From Amia ocellicauda (Eukaryota; Chordata; Actinopteri; Amiiformes; Amiidae): 64,000 bases of DNA. This document shows, one piece after another, positions 21,132 through 33,578 of the stretch (its first letter is position 1; each line of letters begins with the position of its first letter). The notes beneath the pieces were generated by a model. It saw nothing but the letters and a program-made list of their open reading frames with translations, was not told the DNA's origin and did no database searches. The position numbers were made by a program, and so were the translations under genes. The stretch is taken from positions 1,984,944 through 2,048,943 of the forward strand of contig NC_089863.1 in the NCBI RefSeq assembly GCF_036373705.1, in the 5' to 3' direction.

Positions 21132-21612
21132 TCTCTCATAGAGACTCAGATCTTTGCAGAGCAATTTACTGGGTCAGAAACTTCAGATCTGTAATAAAAC
21201 TATGAACTCTTTCCAACTCAAACACCTCAGGATGAATTACATTTCTCCAGGCTCCTGACATGGCATCGGCCCACTGGCCACCTTATCTCTCCTGCTCGTC
21301 TGTCCTCTGACTGAGACACACATCCTGGATGCCAATGGATTCAGACCAGCTACCCAGAGCAAAACAAATATTAATACCACCCTGGACTATAATTACACAT
21401 CCTGTGGGCAGATTTCTTCCTCATGTCTTCCTAATGGACCCAATAGCTCCCAATGATTCAGAGTATCCAGCTGGGTCCATTTTGTTAACCACAATCAGAG
21501 ACTTCATTTACATACATTTATTTTGTAGTTGCCAACTACTTTGACTTGAAAGCCATTGGTTAACCTGATCATTAAATAGAGAAAGCAACACTTCCTCTAA
21601 TGCTTTCAGCGA
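20859..21612 (+). repeat. Diverged direct duplication (20859-21100 and 21371-21612)
   Basis: Both halves follow the same order: ttaatacca, acac(g/a)tc(t/c)tgtgggca, atttcttcc, cctaatggacc, aatagctc, caatgattc, cttgaaagcc, then aa(c/g)cac/aacacttcctcta. Offset is about 512 bp. Microsatellite (CT)n(CA)n lies at 21090-21135. No coding potential seen. Confidence 0.55.
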
Positions 21613-23275
21613 TGACCCAACACTCACACACACACACAAAGGCACACACTCTTAGAGGTACATATACACAGACTCACACTGGATCCCAGTCCCCCTTCAG
21701 GACCCACAGACGCAGCTCCAGCACTGTCTCCACAGCGGCTCCAGTCTGACCCAGGTGAGGCAGCTGCTGTCTTTATATAACTGAGGACCAATTAAAGACT
21801 AATCACAGGCTCAGGGGTAATGTGTGTGTTTCAGCAGCCTATGAGATGAGAATGAATCAGTCGTCTGTATGTACAGAATAGGCAGGACAGAGATATTAAT
21901 CCTTGTGTTACAGATGTTGTCTGATCAGCGTAAAACTCACAACCGTAACCTTGTATTGTTATTTTTGTTAAGCAGATGCAGCCATAGTGAACGAGTGCAA
22001 ATCCAGTCTCTCCGGCTTGAAGAGCAGCTTTATAAAATACAAACTACATAAACTCCACAGACAGAGTCTCTAATGATCTGTGTGGCTCAATAATCAGGAC
22101 AAATAGAGCTGAAAAGAACAAGTGAGACCAGCAGTTTGGGCATCAGGGTGGTCATATAACCACATAAATTATACTCCTGTTGTGTGCGCAGCTGTAACAC
22201 ATCTGTAACACTTTGAGATCAAGAAAGAGAAGAAGAAGAATAATAAAGAAACATATTAAGAAATAACATATGGCTGGGATCCAATGTCTGATTACTAAAA
22301 TGAGATCTAGAGATGAGGGAGCTGTGTGATAATCTCATTAAAGGGGAACACGCACGGCTCATCAAGTTATAGTTTTATGTGTCTCTGTGTTTCTAGTCTA
22401 TTATTAAGATGTTCCAGAATGATTCTATAAGAAACTTTTCAAAGTTAAATCATTTTAAACCTTAGAACTTTAAAAATGTTGACACTGTTTTTGTTCTTAA
22501 TTACTCTGCGGTTGTGAAAGATACCCGTCTGTCTGTTCTTGAGTTTTCCTAAATATGCGTTATAAATACCCTTACGTTGTTTGAAAGGCAGGATCGCAAA
22601 TTTACCTACAACCGCCAGAAGCCATCATTTTGACTACATGGGAAGCAGTAGCATGTCGCTGATACAGCCTAGTGTTTATTTATGTTTTTGTATGCAACAA
22701 CCAAGACATTGCCATCACATATTTCACTGATTAGATCAATCTGGGATCCTGCTGTGAAAGTGCAGATGCAATTAATAATATATTTTAGACCAGGAAATAT
22801 CCAATGAAATATGTGTTTTGTGGTGGATGGCAGAGACGTTTATTATCATGTATTGCCGCCATCAATGCTTTTATTCTTTACAAAAGGCTACTGACTTCAC
22901 AGACATCGTGATTTTATGATTTCCAAGAAATGCGCAGGCAACAATCACTAGAAAAAGTAGTTGTGTAGTAATAGTTGCTCATTTCTTGTTTTTGTTTGCA
23001 TGGTTCTTTTGCATACAGTCTATACATAGGTCTATCAATATGATTGTATAGTTAAAAAAATAACATTTATTTTAAATGTTGTGATTATTATTACTTTTGA
23101 ATATTTGTATTATAATCAGTATATCCTGTTTGTTTTATTATTATATGCTCCGGACTGTATGTAGTCTATGTGCTTTTTAGTTCTGTTGCTCTATAAACAG
23201 TTTTATCTGAAATTCTTATAACTTTCTTACAAAATTTTAGATGTATGGTAGCGTATATGCAAGTACACACAGTGT
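21613..23275. other. AT-rich sequence without recognised feature
   Basis: No conserved frame, known repeat or RNA gene seen. Short (CA)n near 21630 only. Confidence 0.4.
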
Positions 23276-23720
23276 TTGTCATGGTCCCCTAGCGCTCCCC
23301 CTCTATCCCGACTAGGGGTCACCATTTCCCTGCCTTCTCCCTGCTCAATCAATCAGTCTATTAACACTCCGCTCACCCATGTGCACTCCTGTTCCGCCCT
23401 CGGTTCCCATTCGCCCTGCACCTCCCTACCTGGTTTCTGTTCCCCTTTATAATCCCCTCACTTCCCTCAGGCGGGGGGAAGTTTCGTCAGCGCTGCCTGC
23501 GATTCCGAGCCCTTGTTCCCTCCGAGCCCTTGTTCCCTCTGAGCCCTTGTTCCCTCTGAGCCCTTGTTCCTCCGAGCCCTTGTTCCCTGCGAGCCCTTGT
23601 TCCTCCGTCTTCGTCGCCTTCCTCCTCCCACTGCTTGACCTTTGTTGTGACCTGGATCACCTGCCGGCTCCATGTTGTCGCTGTGTTGTTGAGGTGGATC
23701 CACTCATTTCACTATATACT
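23276..23720 (+). repeat. GC-rich pocket with 16-17-bp tandem repeat
   Basis: 23507-23610 holds about six copies of GAGCCCTTGTTCCCTC-type units with small indels. The upstream part (tcccctttataatcccc near 23440-23458) could be an LTR promoter, but no second LTR was found. Confidence 0.6.
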
Positions 23721-24514
23721 CGTACCACAATGTGACATCAATCATCAATAACCAGTTGGCAGTATTGGAAAAGCAATTACAATGGCCTGCATACATACAG
23801 TAATGTCAAATCTGAAAACATGGTGTGGAAAAGTGCTACATGGGACCATAGAAAGAGTGTCTGATAAACAATGATGATGAAATATTACATCCATAGATAA
23901 TGTAGTCCAACTGGTTCATGTTCCACGGTTATTGGTGTCAACGGATCTCATTATCCTGAAACTTTTATGATCGAAACATGGAATATTGTTTGACAGTTTC
24001 CATAAAACTATGCATTAAGAGTAATGCAACAGTCACTTATCATTTTGAGCAGCTGTATCAATTGATAGTTAGATCATTGTAATGAAATGAATAGACAGTG
24101 ATCTCAGATGTAATGTGTGAATTGCATTCTGAAATGGTAATACTTTGATGTTAAGTTGTGTGATTTTAGTTCAATGAACGAATGATCTGAGGTTGATGTG
24201 TATTGTATCCAAGCAATTGGAAAAAAGTCACTATCCTATGTCAGACAAACAGATCCATGTAATGCATGGGTCAGCGAGCGCTGTGTGTGGGAGTGAACCA
24301 GCGCAGGGCCAGGGGAACTCCACAGCACAGAGCGAAAGTGAAAGAGCTGACGGAGGGAGAGAGACACTGGAGACAAAGAGTGAAAGAGAGAGAGAGACAT
24401 GGGGTGAAAGAGTATAAGTGGGGGAAGAACAGAAAGATGGACACACACAGCTCTGGGGGAAGAACAAGGAGACGTCAGGTCATTACTCTTCTTATTCTTA
24501 AGGACATAAAGTTG

Positions 24515-24745
24515 ACGAACTGCACTTCTTTCCCTGAGTGTCTGTGTGAACAAGACACTGTGTCACGGTACTGTGCTAGAGACCCAGAAGAACAGGGTCT
24601 GAGAAGAACCAGTTTTCACCCTGGATTTGGGCTTGATACATCGGACCAACCCCCCCTTATATTAAACATTACGTATGCCTTAATTGTCCCCTGGTTTAGC
24701 CATCTATGGCTCTTCCTGAGCAGTTGTGTAGCGAGGGCTCAGGTG
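24515..24745 (+). mobile_element. SINE-like repeat body (related to 49134-49345)
   Basis: Contains CTTCTTTCCCTGAGTGTCTG, GTGTGAACAAG, AGAACCAGTTTTCACC and TATATTAAACATTACG in the same order as the inverse of 49345-49134, where a tRNA-like head adjoins. The head is not visible here. Confidence 0.5.
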
Positions 24746-24829
24746 GGGCTATGTAAATATTTTTTTCTACAAAGGATTACTCGTCTGGTGTCCATTAATA
24801 ACTGAGTGATCAAGGATCCTATCCAGTCT

Positions 24830-25075
24830 GTTTTTGAATGTTCCCAAATTGTCTCTTCAGCCACATCGCTGGGGAGTTTGTTCAGATTGTGACGCCTCTC
24901 TGTGTGAAGAAGTGTCTCCTGAGCAAGTCACTTAAGCTCCTTGTGCTCCATCATTCAGGTGAGATGTAATTGTAAGTGTCTCTGCAGCTGATGCATAGTT
25001 CACACACCCTAGTCTCTGTAAGTTGCCTTGGATAAAAGTGTCTGCTAAAATACACTAATAAAGTAGACTGTGAAA
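24830..25075 (+). mobile_element. Fish SINE/L2-tail fragment
   Basis: Ends with GTAAGTTGCCTTGGATAAAA and GTGTCTGCTAAAATACA, the tail shared by many fish SINEs and L2-like LINEs, preceded by the cctgagcaagtcacttaa motif typical of these elements. Confidence 0.6.
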
Positions 25076-25641
25076 CAAGTTGGAGGTAGACGTGTTGTTT
25101 GGGGTTCAGCTGACATCAGGACTCCTTGACACAATTTATTGTTCCTGGCACTTTGGTTTATTTGTCTTATAAGCCGAGTTGCAGTGATGAGTACAATGAC
25201 GAGCACAACAGTGTAGCGCCACTACTCCTCTCAATCCACTACACAGAGACCTGTCCGGCTTTACAACATGCAACTCAAATAATATGGTCCTGGGGAACAA
25301 CATAACACATAGCGGTTTCTCCTGCTATAAAGTAAAATAATGTATACAGTGTTTCTAATTTCTTTTACGATACATTTTCATAGATATTTATATTTTTCAA
25401 ATAATAAACTAATGTCACAGTCTTCCCCCACTTCATTTGAAACATCCTTGTTTCTTAATTAAATAAATCAAACAGTATTTCTAATGTTTGTTACATTTTT
25501 TTTAATACATATACTTAGATTTTCCAAATAATAAACTAATGTTGCAGTAATTAAATCACAATAGATGTATGTCAGTACAATAGGAACCATTAGAAGCCAT
25601 TACTGTATTGGACTGTAATGTAACATGAAAACAGGTATGTA

Positions 25642-27035
25642 CTACGAAAGAACAAAATCTTTAAACTTGTCAGGTTTCATGACTTTACGACCACTACGAG
25701 TACATCCAGCAGGTAATGCCACAGGAGTCTGTGGTCGCTGAGGTAAGAGAACAGACACAGTCTCTGGGTGCACCGTGACTTGGGCATCCCGAAGGCTGGA
25801 AGAATGGGTGACACCTGGGCATGGCTCAAGTGCTAGAGCAGGTTGTGGAACGACACCTGGAACAGGTAGCATCTCCCTCTGGACAGGAGCTGTGGAAGAA
25901 AGAAGAGAGAGAGACGGCATCGAGTGATGCCTGGAGCTCGCTGGAACTGGAAGTTGGTAAGGGACGTCTCCAGACAAAGCCGTCAGTGTTGCTGGCGGAC
26001 TGACAGGTGCATCATCAGGATCTCTGAACAGCTGTGGAGGCGCTTCTGGATGAGCAGGTAAGTCATACCAAGGACCTTTGTATGCCTTCAGCCGATTGTA
26101 ATGTACAATCCATGATTTGGATCGTGGATCTTTGGGGTCAGTGATTTCATTGGTCACGCCAGGACAACCATCTTTATCCAACCTCTTCAGAACTCTATAC
26201 GGCCCTTTCCATCTGGGAGCAAGTTTATTCCTTTGATTGGTAGGATCATCAAGGAAAACAAGATCACCTTCAGCATATGGGTTAAAAGCAAGCTTTTGAT
26301 CATAGTGAATCTTTTGCAGTAGTTTAGATTCTTTCGAATGCTCAGCCGCCATGTCAAAAGCATGTGACAGGCGGTTAAGGACATCCTGGGCATAAGCAGC
26401 AGGTGTGCCCGGAGTTGCTTGAGTAGTGAATGGACTGCAGTTTAACAAAACGTCCACAGGCAGACGAGGTTTCCGACCATGAGCAAGGAAAAATTGAGTA
26501 TATCCAGTACTGGAATGTACACTTGAATTGTATGCAAGTTCCACTTGTGAGAGGTATTTGTCCCATTCTCTTCCATTTTGGTAGATGTATTTAGCTAATT
26601 GGTCTTAATGGGCACACATTGGGCATGGGCATTGGGCATGGTACGGAGATGTTCGTGTCTTCTCAATTCCCAACTTGCTACACAGCTGCTTCACCAGATC
26701 AGACTCAAACTGTCTGCCCTGGTCAGTGTGGATGGACTCAGGTATGCCATGTTGACGAATGTAGTCTTCAAACAAGCACTGAGCTACACTTGTTGCACGC
26801 TGATCTTTTAAAGGAAAGAGATTCACATAGCGTGTAAAATAATCCATTACAACAAGAACATACCTGTTGCCTTGAGAAGTGACTGGTAGCTCGGTGAGGT
26901 CAGCAGCAATTTTCTGGAATGGACGATCCACCACAATAGGTTGTAAAGGAGCTCTAGCTTTTGGTGTTGGAGCACTGCGAGTCTGACATGTTAAACACTC
27001 TGTACAGAACTTGGGTGTGTTCTGGGGCCCTTTAG
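25642..27035 (-). mobile_element. Ty3/Gypsy relic, integrase and C-terminal part, broken
   Basis: Minus-strand zinc-binding CLTCQ (about 26990), integrase core ADLTELP and HTDQGRQFES with two catalytic Asp, then LGIEKTRTSPYH. The stretch that should hold the third acidic residue is replaced by a short slippage-like repeat (26605-26640, gggcatgggcattgggcatg on +) and the frame breaks. It resumes with ELAYNSSVHSSTGYTQFFLA, a GPY/F-type APRWKGPYRVLKRL and a charged tail. No LTR was identified on either side. Non-functional. Confidence 0.8.
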
Positions 27036-28560
27036 ATGTTGTTGAACTTGACCGAATACAGATTAAAGTTAAAAGAAATGGAAATGCAGAAATTTCAACA
27101 ATTCAGATCATCAATATAATCTCTACTACTCAATACAATGAATTCAGAGTTACAGACAGTAGCGAACACGGTATTTAAAGACATTTAGTGTAAGGTTCAG
27201 TAAATACAATGATAAAGGTGTGTGGTGTGTGTGCATATACAAGATAAGGGGTTGATTTAGGGTTGTGTAGATTACTCTCAGTGTTCACACAGTGTAGTGG
27301 AGTGCAGGATTGAGGTCAGTGCTCCAGGTTTTACAGGCCCTAATCAGTTTCAGCCAATCCCCCCTTTGCACAGCTTTACTAGTTAGCAGCTTTTACTTAC
27401 AGAGATCAAGAATGACAAGTCAGTCTAAATGGTCTAAACCTTAGAAAATCCTGAATATATGTAACAAGCTATATGATGTAGCCGAGACACGAGACTACGT
27501 CACTTTGTTTTAGAGTCAAGGAACACACCCTCATCGCACAGGGACCTCGGATCTTGCTCACCAAATCAGGACAACCAGGTAAATACAATTATATTTATTT
27601 TTACAATACACACAACACGAATGAAATATAAGCCGATAACCACTATCCTCAGGGCAGGAAGTCTGAGGCAGCAGCAGAGAACCGCCTTTATATCAAATCT
27701 GGCACCAAATTAAAACCCTAATACAAAAAATCTAAAGGATTAGGATCTGGGACTGACAATCTCCACTGCCTCCTGGACAGATGAATGTTCCCACTTCTAA
27801 CAATAACAATCCTCAGCCCGATGCAGCACAAACACATCTAATCGTCTCCTTTTTCTTAGATCTCTGCAGACTCCTGTCCAACTCAAGAAATGCCGGCAGG
27901 TATGTAGAGCTTCAGGTGAAGATAAAGTGACAAACGCTTAATGCTTGTATAAAAAATAGCAAACCGGCAGGGAGAGCTTTGGCTGAAAGATAAAGGGGAC
28001 AAATGCCTAAGGTTTGTATAACCAAAGACAGATCACAGTTCTTTGTCTCCACAGACAGGAAGCAGCGTCTCAGCCCGGGGGAAAGATTATATGAAGCACC
28101 AAAATAAAGCCGGTTCAACAAATTCAGTCCGTCCACTGTATTTCTGTGACTGGAAAAGCAGAATGCAGTTCACTTATATGGTATGCAGTCCTAGTCCCTG
28201 GAGCCTCTGTACCGTAGGAATCCCCCTAGACTGCCGCACAGCCGTGGCGTCTCGGGTTCGGCCTGATAAGTGTGCAGGCTTGGCTTAGACAGCGTCCTGC
28301 GGCGTCAAGGAAGACTGCCTTCCTCTTTTCCCCCGGCAAAATAGTGCAAAATGCCTTTCTGCTTTTGATTGCTTACTCTTCCCACTCAGGAGAAAAGACC
28401 CATCTTCTATTGCCACAAAGAAAGGGAGACAATTTAAATCCCACCACCACATCACAAAATCAGTGACAATATAATAAAATAAGAATAAGAATAATAACTC
28501 GATAGGTGAAACGAAAACATGTGAATGAAAAGTGCAAACAAATAAAGAAATAAGGAATAA

Positions 28561-28627
<67 letters not shown>

Positions 28628-29226
28628 GTGTCATACACTTCACCGTGATATATATACAACATTTTAAGAAATAGAATGCAGACAATTTAAATGGAAACTT
28701 TCAGTGTGTGTGTGTGTGGGTGTACAGGTGTATATTTACACCACCATGTACACTACATTTAATGAAACCAACATACTTGAGAAATCCTTAAATAGATAAC
28801 AATAATAGAATGTATATTTAAAAACTGTTAAAACTCAAATAAAACTCAATAAAAGCTGCATTTGTAATAATATTAGTAACAAACCATGTTCTGTAAAATA
28901 AATATCTAATGTAATCCATTTATGCAATAAGATAAAGTAAATAAACTCAATAAGTTTTAAGCACAAGCCTATGTGTGTATGTATATTTGTATGATTTACA
29001 CATTACAATAGCTTGGGGGTGCAGTCTGAAGAGCTTAGTGGTCTTGGTTGTATTGACAGTAAGAAGTTTGAACAGCCTTCAGCACAACTAACTAGTAACA
29101 TTCATACAGACATTAAGAATGAAAACACAATTTTAATCACATTTCCCCCGACATTAAGTACATTTCAAAGAAAGGTGATGAGGATTCAGGGGGCCCTGAG
29201 AGGGAGGGGGCCCTGCGTGTCTTGTC
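27036..29226. other. No gene recognised; contains (ATA)n
   Basis: AT-rich, with a (TAA)23-like microsatellite at 28563-28627 and a short (GT)n near 28705. Some stretches (27480-28330) look like old retroelement sequence but show no domain. Confidence 0.4.
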
Positions 29227-29375
29227 GGTGGGATATCTTATGTTGAATTTGAGATATATTGAATTGAATTTGATGTATCTTCAAATAGAGTTAATTTGAG
29301 ATATCTCAAATGCAATTCAAGATATCTCAAATTCAACATAAGATATCTTGAATTGTATTGTGAGATATCTCTAAA
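29227..29375. mobile_element. Palindromic MITE
   Basis: GATATCTTATGTTGAATTTG on the left is the inverse of CAAATTCAACATAAGATATC on the right, with repeated AGATATCTCAAAT motifs between. The whole can fold as a hairpin. Confidence 0.7.
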
Positions 29376-29399
29376 TGACAGTTTGGCTTGCCATAGTGG

Positions 29400-29637
29400 T
29401 TTCCAATAACTCAACTGAGCGGAGAGACGCGGCAGGAAGGAAGAGCTGAGAGAGAGAGAAAGTGAAAGTGCTGCTGTGAGGGAGAACTGCGTAGATGTTC
29501 CTGCTGAGAGAGACAGAGAGAGAGAAGAGGAAAGAAAAGAGGCAGAAAAGACAGAGACAGAGAGAGAATAGAAGAGAAAAGAGGCAGAACAGAGTAACTT
29601 TTCATTTTGGAGGAAAGCAAGTCCTTCAACAGCTGAT

Positions 29638-29686
<49 letters not shown>
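29400..29686 (+). promoter_or_regulatory. Promoter and 5'UTR of GIMAP gene 2, with ISRE-like element
   Basis: Aligns with 4500-4751 and 46450-46721. The ISRE-like GAAAGTGAAAGTG is at 29458-29470 (two units), with a CCAAT at about 29403-29407. The purine-rich leader ends in (GA)n directly at the ATG. Sequence upstream of 29391 is unrelated to the other two promoters, so only the core is shared. Confidence 0.55.
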
Positions 29687-29690
<4 letters not shown>

Positions 29691-29717
29691 GGAGCAGATG
29701 GTCCTCCTCCCTTGGTG
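29687..29717 (+). CDS. gimap: GIMAP gene 2, exon 1
   Basis: Reads MGSRWSSSLG plus one base, donor G|GTGAGT at 29718, phase 1, matching the acceptor at 33579. Position 2 is Gly instead of Ala in the other copies. Confidence 0.75.
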
Positions 29718-31362
29718 GTGAGTTGCCTGTTGTGTCTGAGACAGTTATTTGTATAGATGCGCAGATCCGATAATCCGTATCAATATCGGTCTGATACAGG
29801 ACAGAAATATGGACTCAAATTACCGCCATGAGTAACGAATTCAAAATAAAATATATTGTAAGCGAGAAAAATAAAGTTGAGAAAAAATGGATGTTGAGAT
29901 CAAAAACAAAACAATCGAAAGCAGAAGATCTAGAATTGTAAACAAAAACGATATGAAAAGCAAAAAAAAAACTTGAAAGCAAATAATTTAAAATCGAGAC
30001 CAAAGCTCGCACTGATGGAGTCCATTTCACACACAGGATGTGATCTCTGCTTTTGATTTCTCTGGATTTGATTTTAGTTTCGTTTACAGCCCGGTTTTGT
30101 CATGAGGGCGGGGTTTAGAGGGAGGCGTGGATCCTGGGTCTCCATTGGTCCACTAGGTTTGAGTGGCTGATCAGTGTATATTTGTTATATAGCCCAAATG
30201 CTGCCATTTTATTTTGTACAAAGCTGTACTTTCAGTGATATTTCAGGATTCATAATTTTTTTAATTTAAAACCGTGACTAAATAAAAGGAAGCAGCATTA
30301 CTGCATAAGTCATGCTGTTGTGGGCTTTGTATTTTTTCCTTTAGGGAAATACAGAATTTGTTTCACAGTTTGAGCATGACGATTTTTAGATGGCTATCGT
30401 AAGCAAAGTGCATCCATACCAATGGCATATTAACAGCTTAGTATTTGAGACCAAAAAAAGATCAGATCGTATCGGTATCGGCAGATAGTCAAGGTTGACG
30501 TATCGGAAAAGAAAAAGTGGTATCGAGCCAACCCTACACTCTAAAAAAACATACACCGTCTCTACTTAAAAAAGGCAACTATTTGCATGGATCTTTGTAA
30601 GTAATTTCAGCTCTAAATTCTACAAACCTATTACTGTCAGACAAAAACTACAAAACTAAGTTCAACCAACATGGCTTATTCATGTTCATACTCATAGGAA
30701 TATTAAGCTGATCCAACTAGCAGTGTTTTGTCAGTTCTACTCAAAATCTTATGCATATTATTGACTTAAACATATTAAGAATTAATTGCTCAATTATATG
30801 AAGTTAAGAAAAACAAAAATAAAGACTTATTTATTGGTAAGCGTTGTACACAAACAATTGTATGATAACATACAGCTCTGGAAAGAATTAAGAGACCACT
30901 CCTAGTTCAGAAATCAATGTTAATTTTTCCAGAGCTGTATATAACATAAAAGAGCACTTCTTGAAAACATTTGAGAGAACACAAAAAAACTATACGGAAA
31001 GTGAAAACAAAAAATTCACTTCTGTCGATAAGCTCTGCTAATTGGTCACCTTGTCAACAAAACTCAGATTGCCTTACTTACAGAAAAGTAATGTTCACCT
31101 GGGGCACCTACTGTATCTTCTTCTTTAAAGGGACATGCTCAGATACAACATCCAACAGTAAGACATGGCCCTCAGTAAAAAAGGAAAAGAAAACTACACA
31201 TCCTAGCCTTTTCCCAGGACACCCTCTTTACACCACACACACCCCTCCCTCTCCCACAAGCACACTGATACAAACACATTCACCCAGCGCTCACACAACA
31301 CCCGATCACTCACAGCACTTATACATACATGTACATTTACGCACACACAAACTCTCTCTCTG

Positions 31363-31403
<41 letters not shown>

Positions 31404-33578
31404 AGGTATATCAACACAAATATACTTACAAAAACAGTGAATAAATGAACAATGACCTCAAATAATCCCATCGAATGTGAGAAAGGTGGCTCAGGAGGGC
31501 AGTTTGTGTTTGAGAGACATCACTTCTGGGCTGCCTTTAGGTTGTCCAACTTCAGAAGTAACTTTTGAAATTTCTCCAAAGTAGGCTTCAGTTCATTTGG
31601 GTTTTGGAGATTCAGAGCACATATCAGGCCCATCAGCAAGGCTGTGGTGCATCAAGCCCCTCCAGGATCTCTGCTCCCTCGATCACGATGGACACACTGT
31701 CCATATCAAAATAAATTAACCAAAGTAAGAATATTACAATGAAATTGGTATGAGAAGGGGATTCTCCGCAGTTGAGACAAATCTCAATGGTAAAAGTCCC
31801 ATCTGTTGGAAAGACTGCTGCTCCCCCGGAATAGGCTGTTTCTACAGTTTCTATTTATTTTAAGAAGAATTATCGCCTGACACAGAATTATATTGTGCGA
31901 GCCTTTAATTGTGAGATATCTTCCCAATAGGGAGGACTTTTTACCATGAAGAGAATACAGGAGTTTGTGAGTCTAGTGAAGACTGAATCTGACTGTTCTT
32001 TAAATGATGGCATCATCAGGCCTATTCATACCTAGAGACGCATGTCCTTAATGAGCTTGATCTTCACTCCTGCAGCTCCTCCTCTTGATGAGAACAAGGA
32101 CATTAGTTCTGGGGTATATCGGTCAGGTTTTGCCATAAAATTGGTCTCAAAACTGACTTTGGTTTTACTCTTGAATTCTTCATTGATCTGCTTGGTAAAA
32201 TAATGATAAAGAGATATGAAATGTCAGATGCAAAGGAACTTAACTGTGAAGGCATTCCTGAATATTTGATTAACTACCTAATGCCATTGGCTCCTACAGA
32301 TTAAATGGAAAATTAAAAATCCTTTCATAGAGCCGGGTTAAACTTTAAGATTGACATATAGTTTCTCAGACTTCCAACCACTTAGACTAACCGGTACAAA
32401 ATGGGCAACAATCTACAATGCCTGCTTAACTAACAACACACTGTAAGAAAACAATTCAAACTAATTCAGAACACCTATCCCTGATGAATAATACGGAGAT
32501 TGTCCAGACCACAAGCGGTCAGTTATAATAACGCAGCTTGCTACAGACTATGTGCCCAAGACCACGCTTTTAGACATTAAGAAATAAAATAAAATAATAT
32601 TCATATATATTTCTAAACGCACTGAGATCACACGAGAGGTACTGTGACGGCAGATAACTAGCAAACTAAAGTTAGCAAGCTAGCTAAATCTTTTATAATT
32701 ACATTTAGATTATTCTAATCCATTCATTCAGATTTCCTCTTCCCAACAAAAATAACCTGCCACACAGTAGAGATGTGTCAACACACTCAGAGATATTGAG
32801 AGGAAATGGACTTTCAATAATAACACATGACTAGCGTCTTGGGCCAACACAGACAATCCAGCAGAAACAATTCCTACAGTCGGAAAAACTCAATCGTCAC
32901 AAAAGCACTGAGATAACATGTTTTTTGTGAAGGGGAGAGAAGTAAAGTGCGGGCAGAGAGCTTGAGTGGGATAGAGAGGGTGGGTATAGAGAGAAAGTGG
33001 GGAGATGAAGGGAGAATGAGAAAAAATGAGAGGAAAAAACAATGAGAAGAAAGGGAGCGCAGAAGGAGGGAGGGACTGGGACAGAGGGAGGGAGAGAGAG
33101 AGAGGGAGTCGGGGGGAGGATATTGGTGGGGATGGTGGGAGAGAAGAGGGGAAAAGTGGAAGACGGAGGGAAGTAGATGAATATGGAGGGAAGGAGAAGA
33201 GAAATGGAGGAGAGAAATATCAATATGGCAGTAAAAAGAAAAACAATGTCAGTTATAAGAAGTGAGCAGGTTCGGCCATTATTGAAGAAAGTCACGGAAA
33301 AAAACAGATCAATTCCAATTCAGATTTGCTTCATCGCCCCCCACACTGTGACAACACACACACGAATACACACAGACATATAGAGGAGAGACGACACAAT
33401 CAACACAGCGGACAACACTGTGCTCACACTCACCACACACACACACACGAGAATAATAAAGCACAAATAAAGAAAGAAGAAGGGAGAGAGGGAGGGGACG
33501 AGTGTGGGAGAGGGAGGGATGGAGGGAGAGGCAGTGGGGCTGAAGAGGGATATAAACTGTGTTGTTTCTCTCTGACAG
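29718..33578 (+). repeat. Intron 1 of gene 2, segmental duplication copy 2
   Basis: Near-identical to 4783-10011, except for a deletion that joins gagtg (30165) to gctgatcagtg. The latter is the right end of the Tc1 element, whose remainder is gone. It contains the same MITE (30869-30941), SAMD3-like relic (31520-32210, minus) and GA-rich tail. Confidence 0.9.
31520..32210 (-). pseudogene. SAMD3-like gene fragment, copy 2
   Basis: Same disrupted minus-strand pieces as 7960-8640 (YTPELMSLF, IVIEGAEILEGL, GLICALNLQ). Duplicated with the intron. Confidence 0.45.

Noticed and set aside
23379..23735. 118-codon frame with SEPLFP repeats
   Set aside because: Generated by the 16-17-bp tandem repeat; no domain.
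33326..33578. Upstream extension of the GIMAP exon starting at MLHRPPHC (also 9759 and 57403)
   Set aside because: It runs through intron, including (CA)n and the acceptor CTCTCTGACAG; the short exon 1 with matching phase is a better start.
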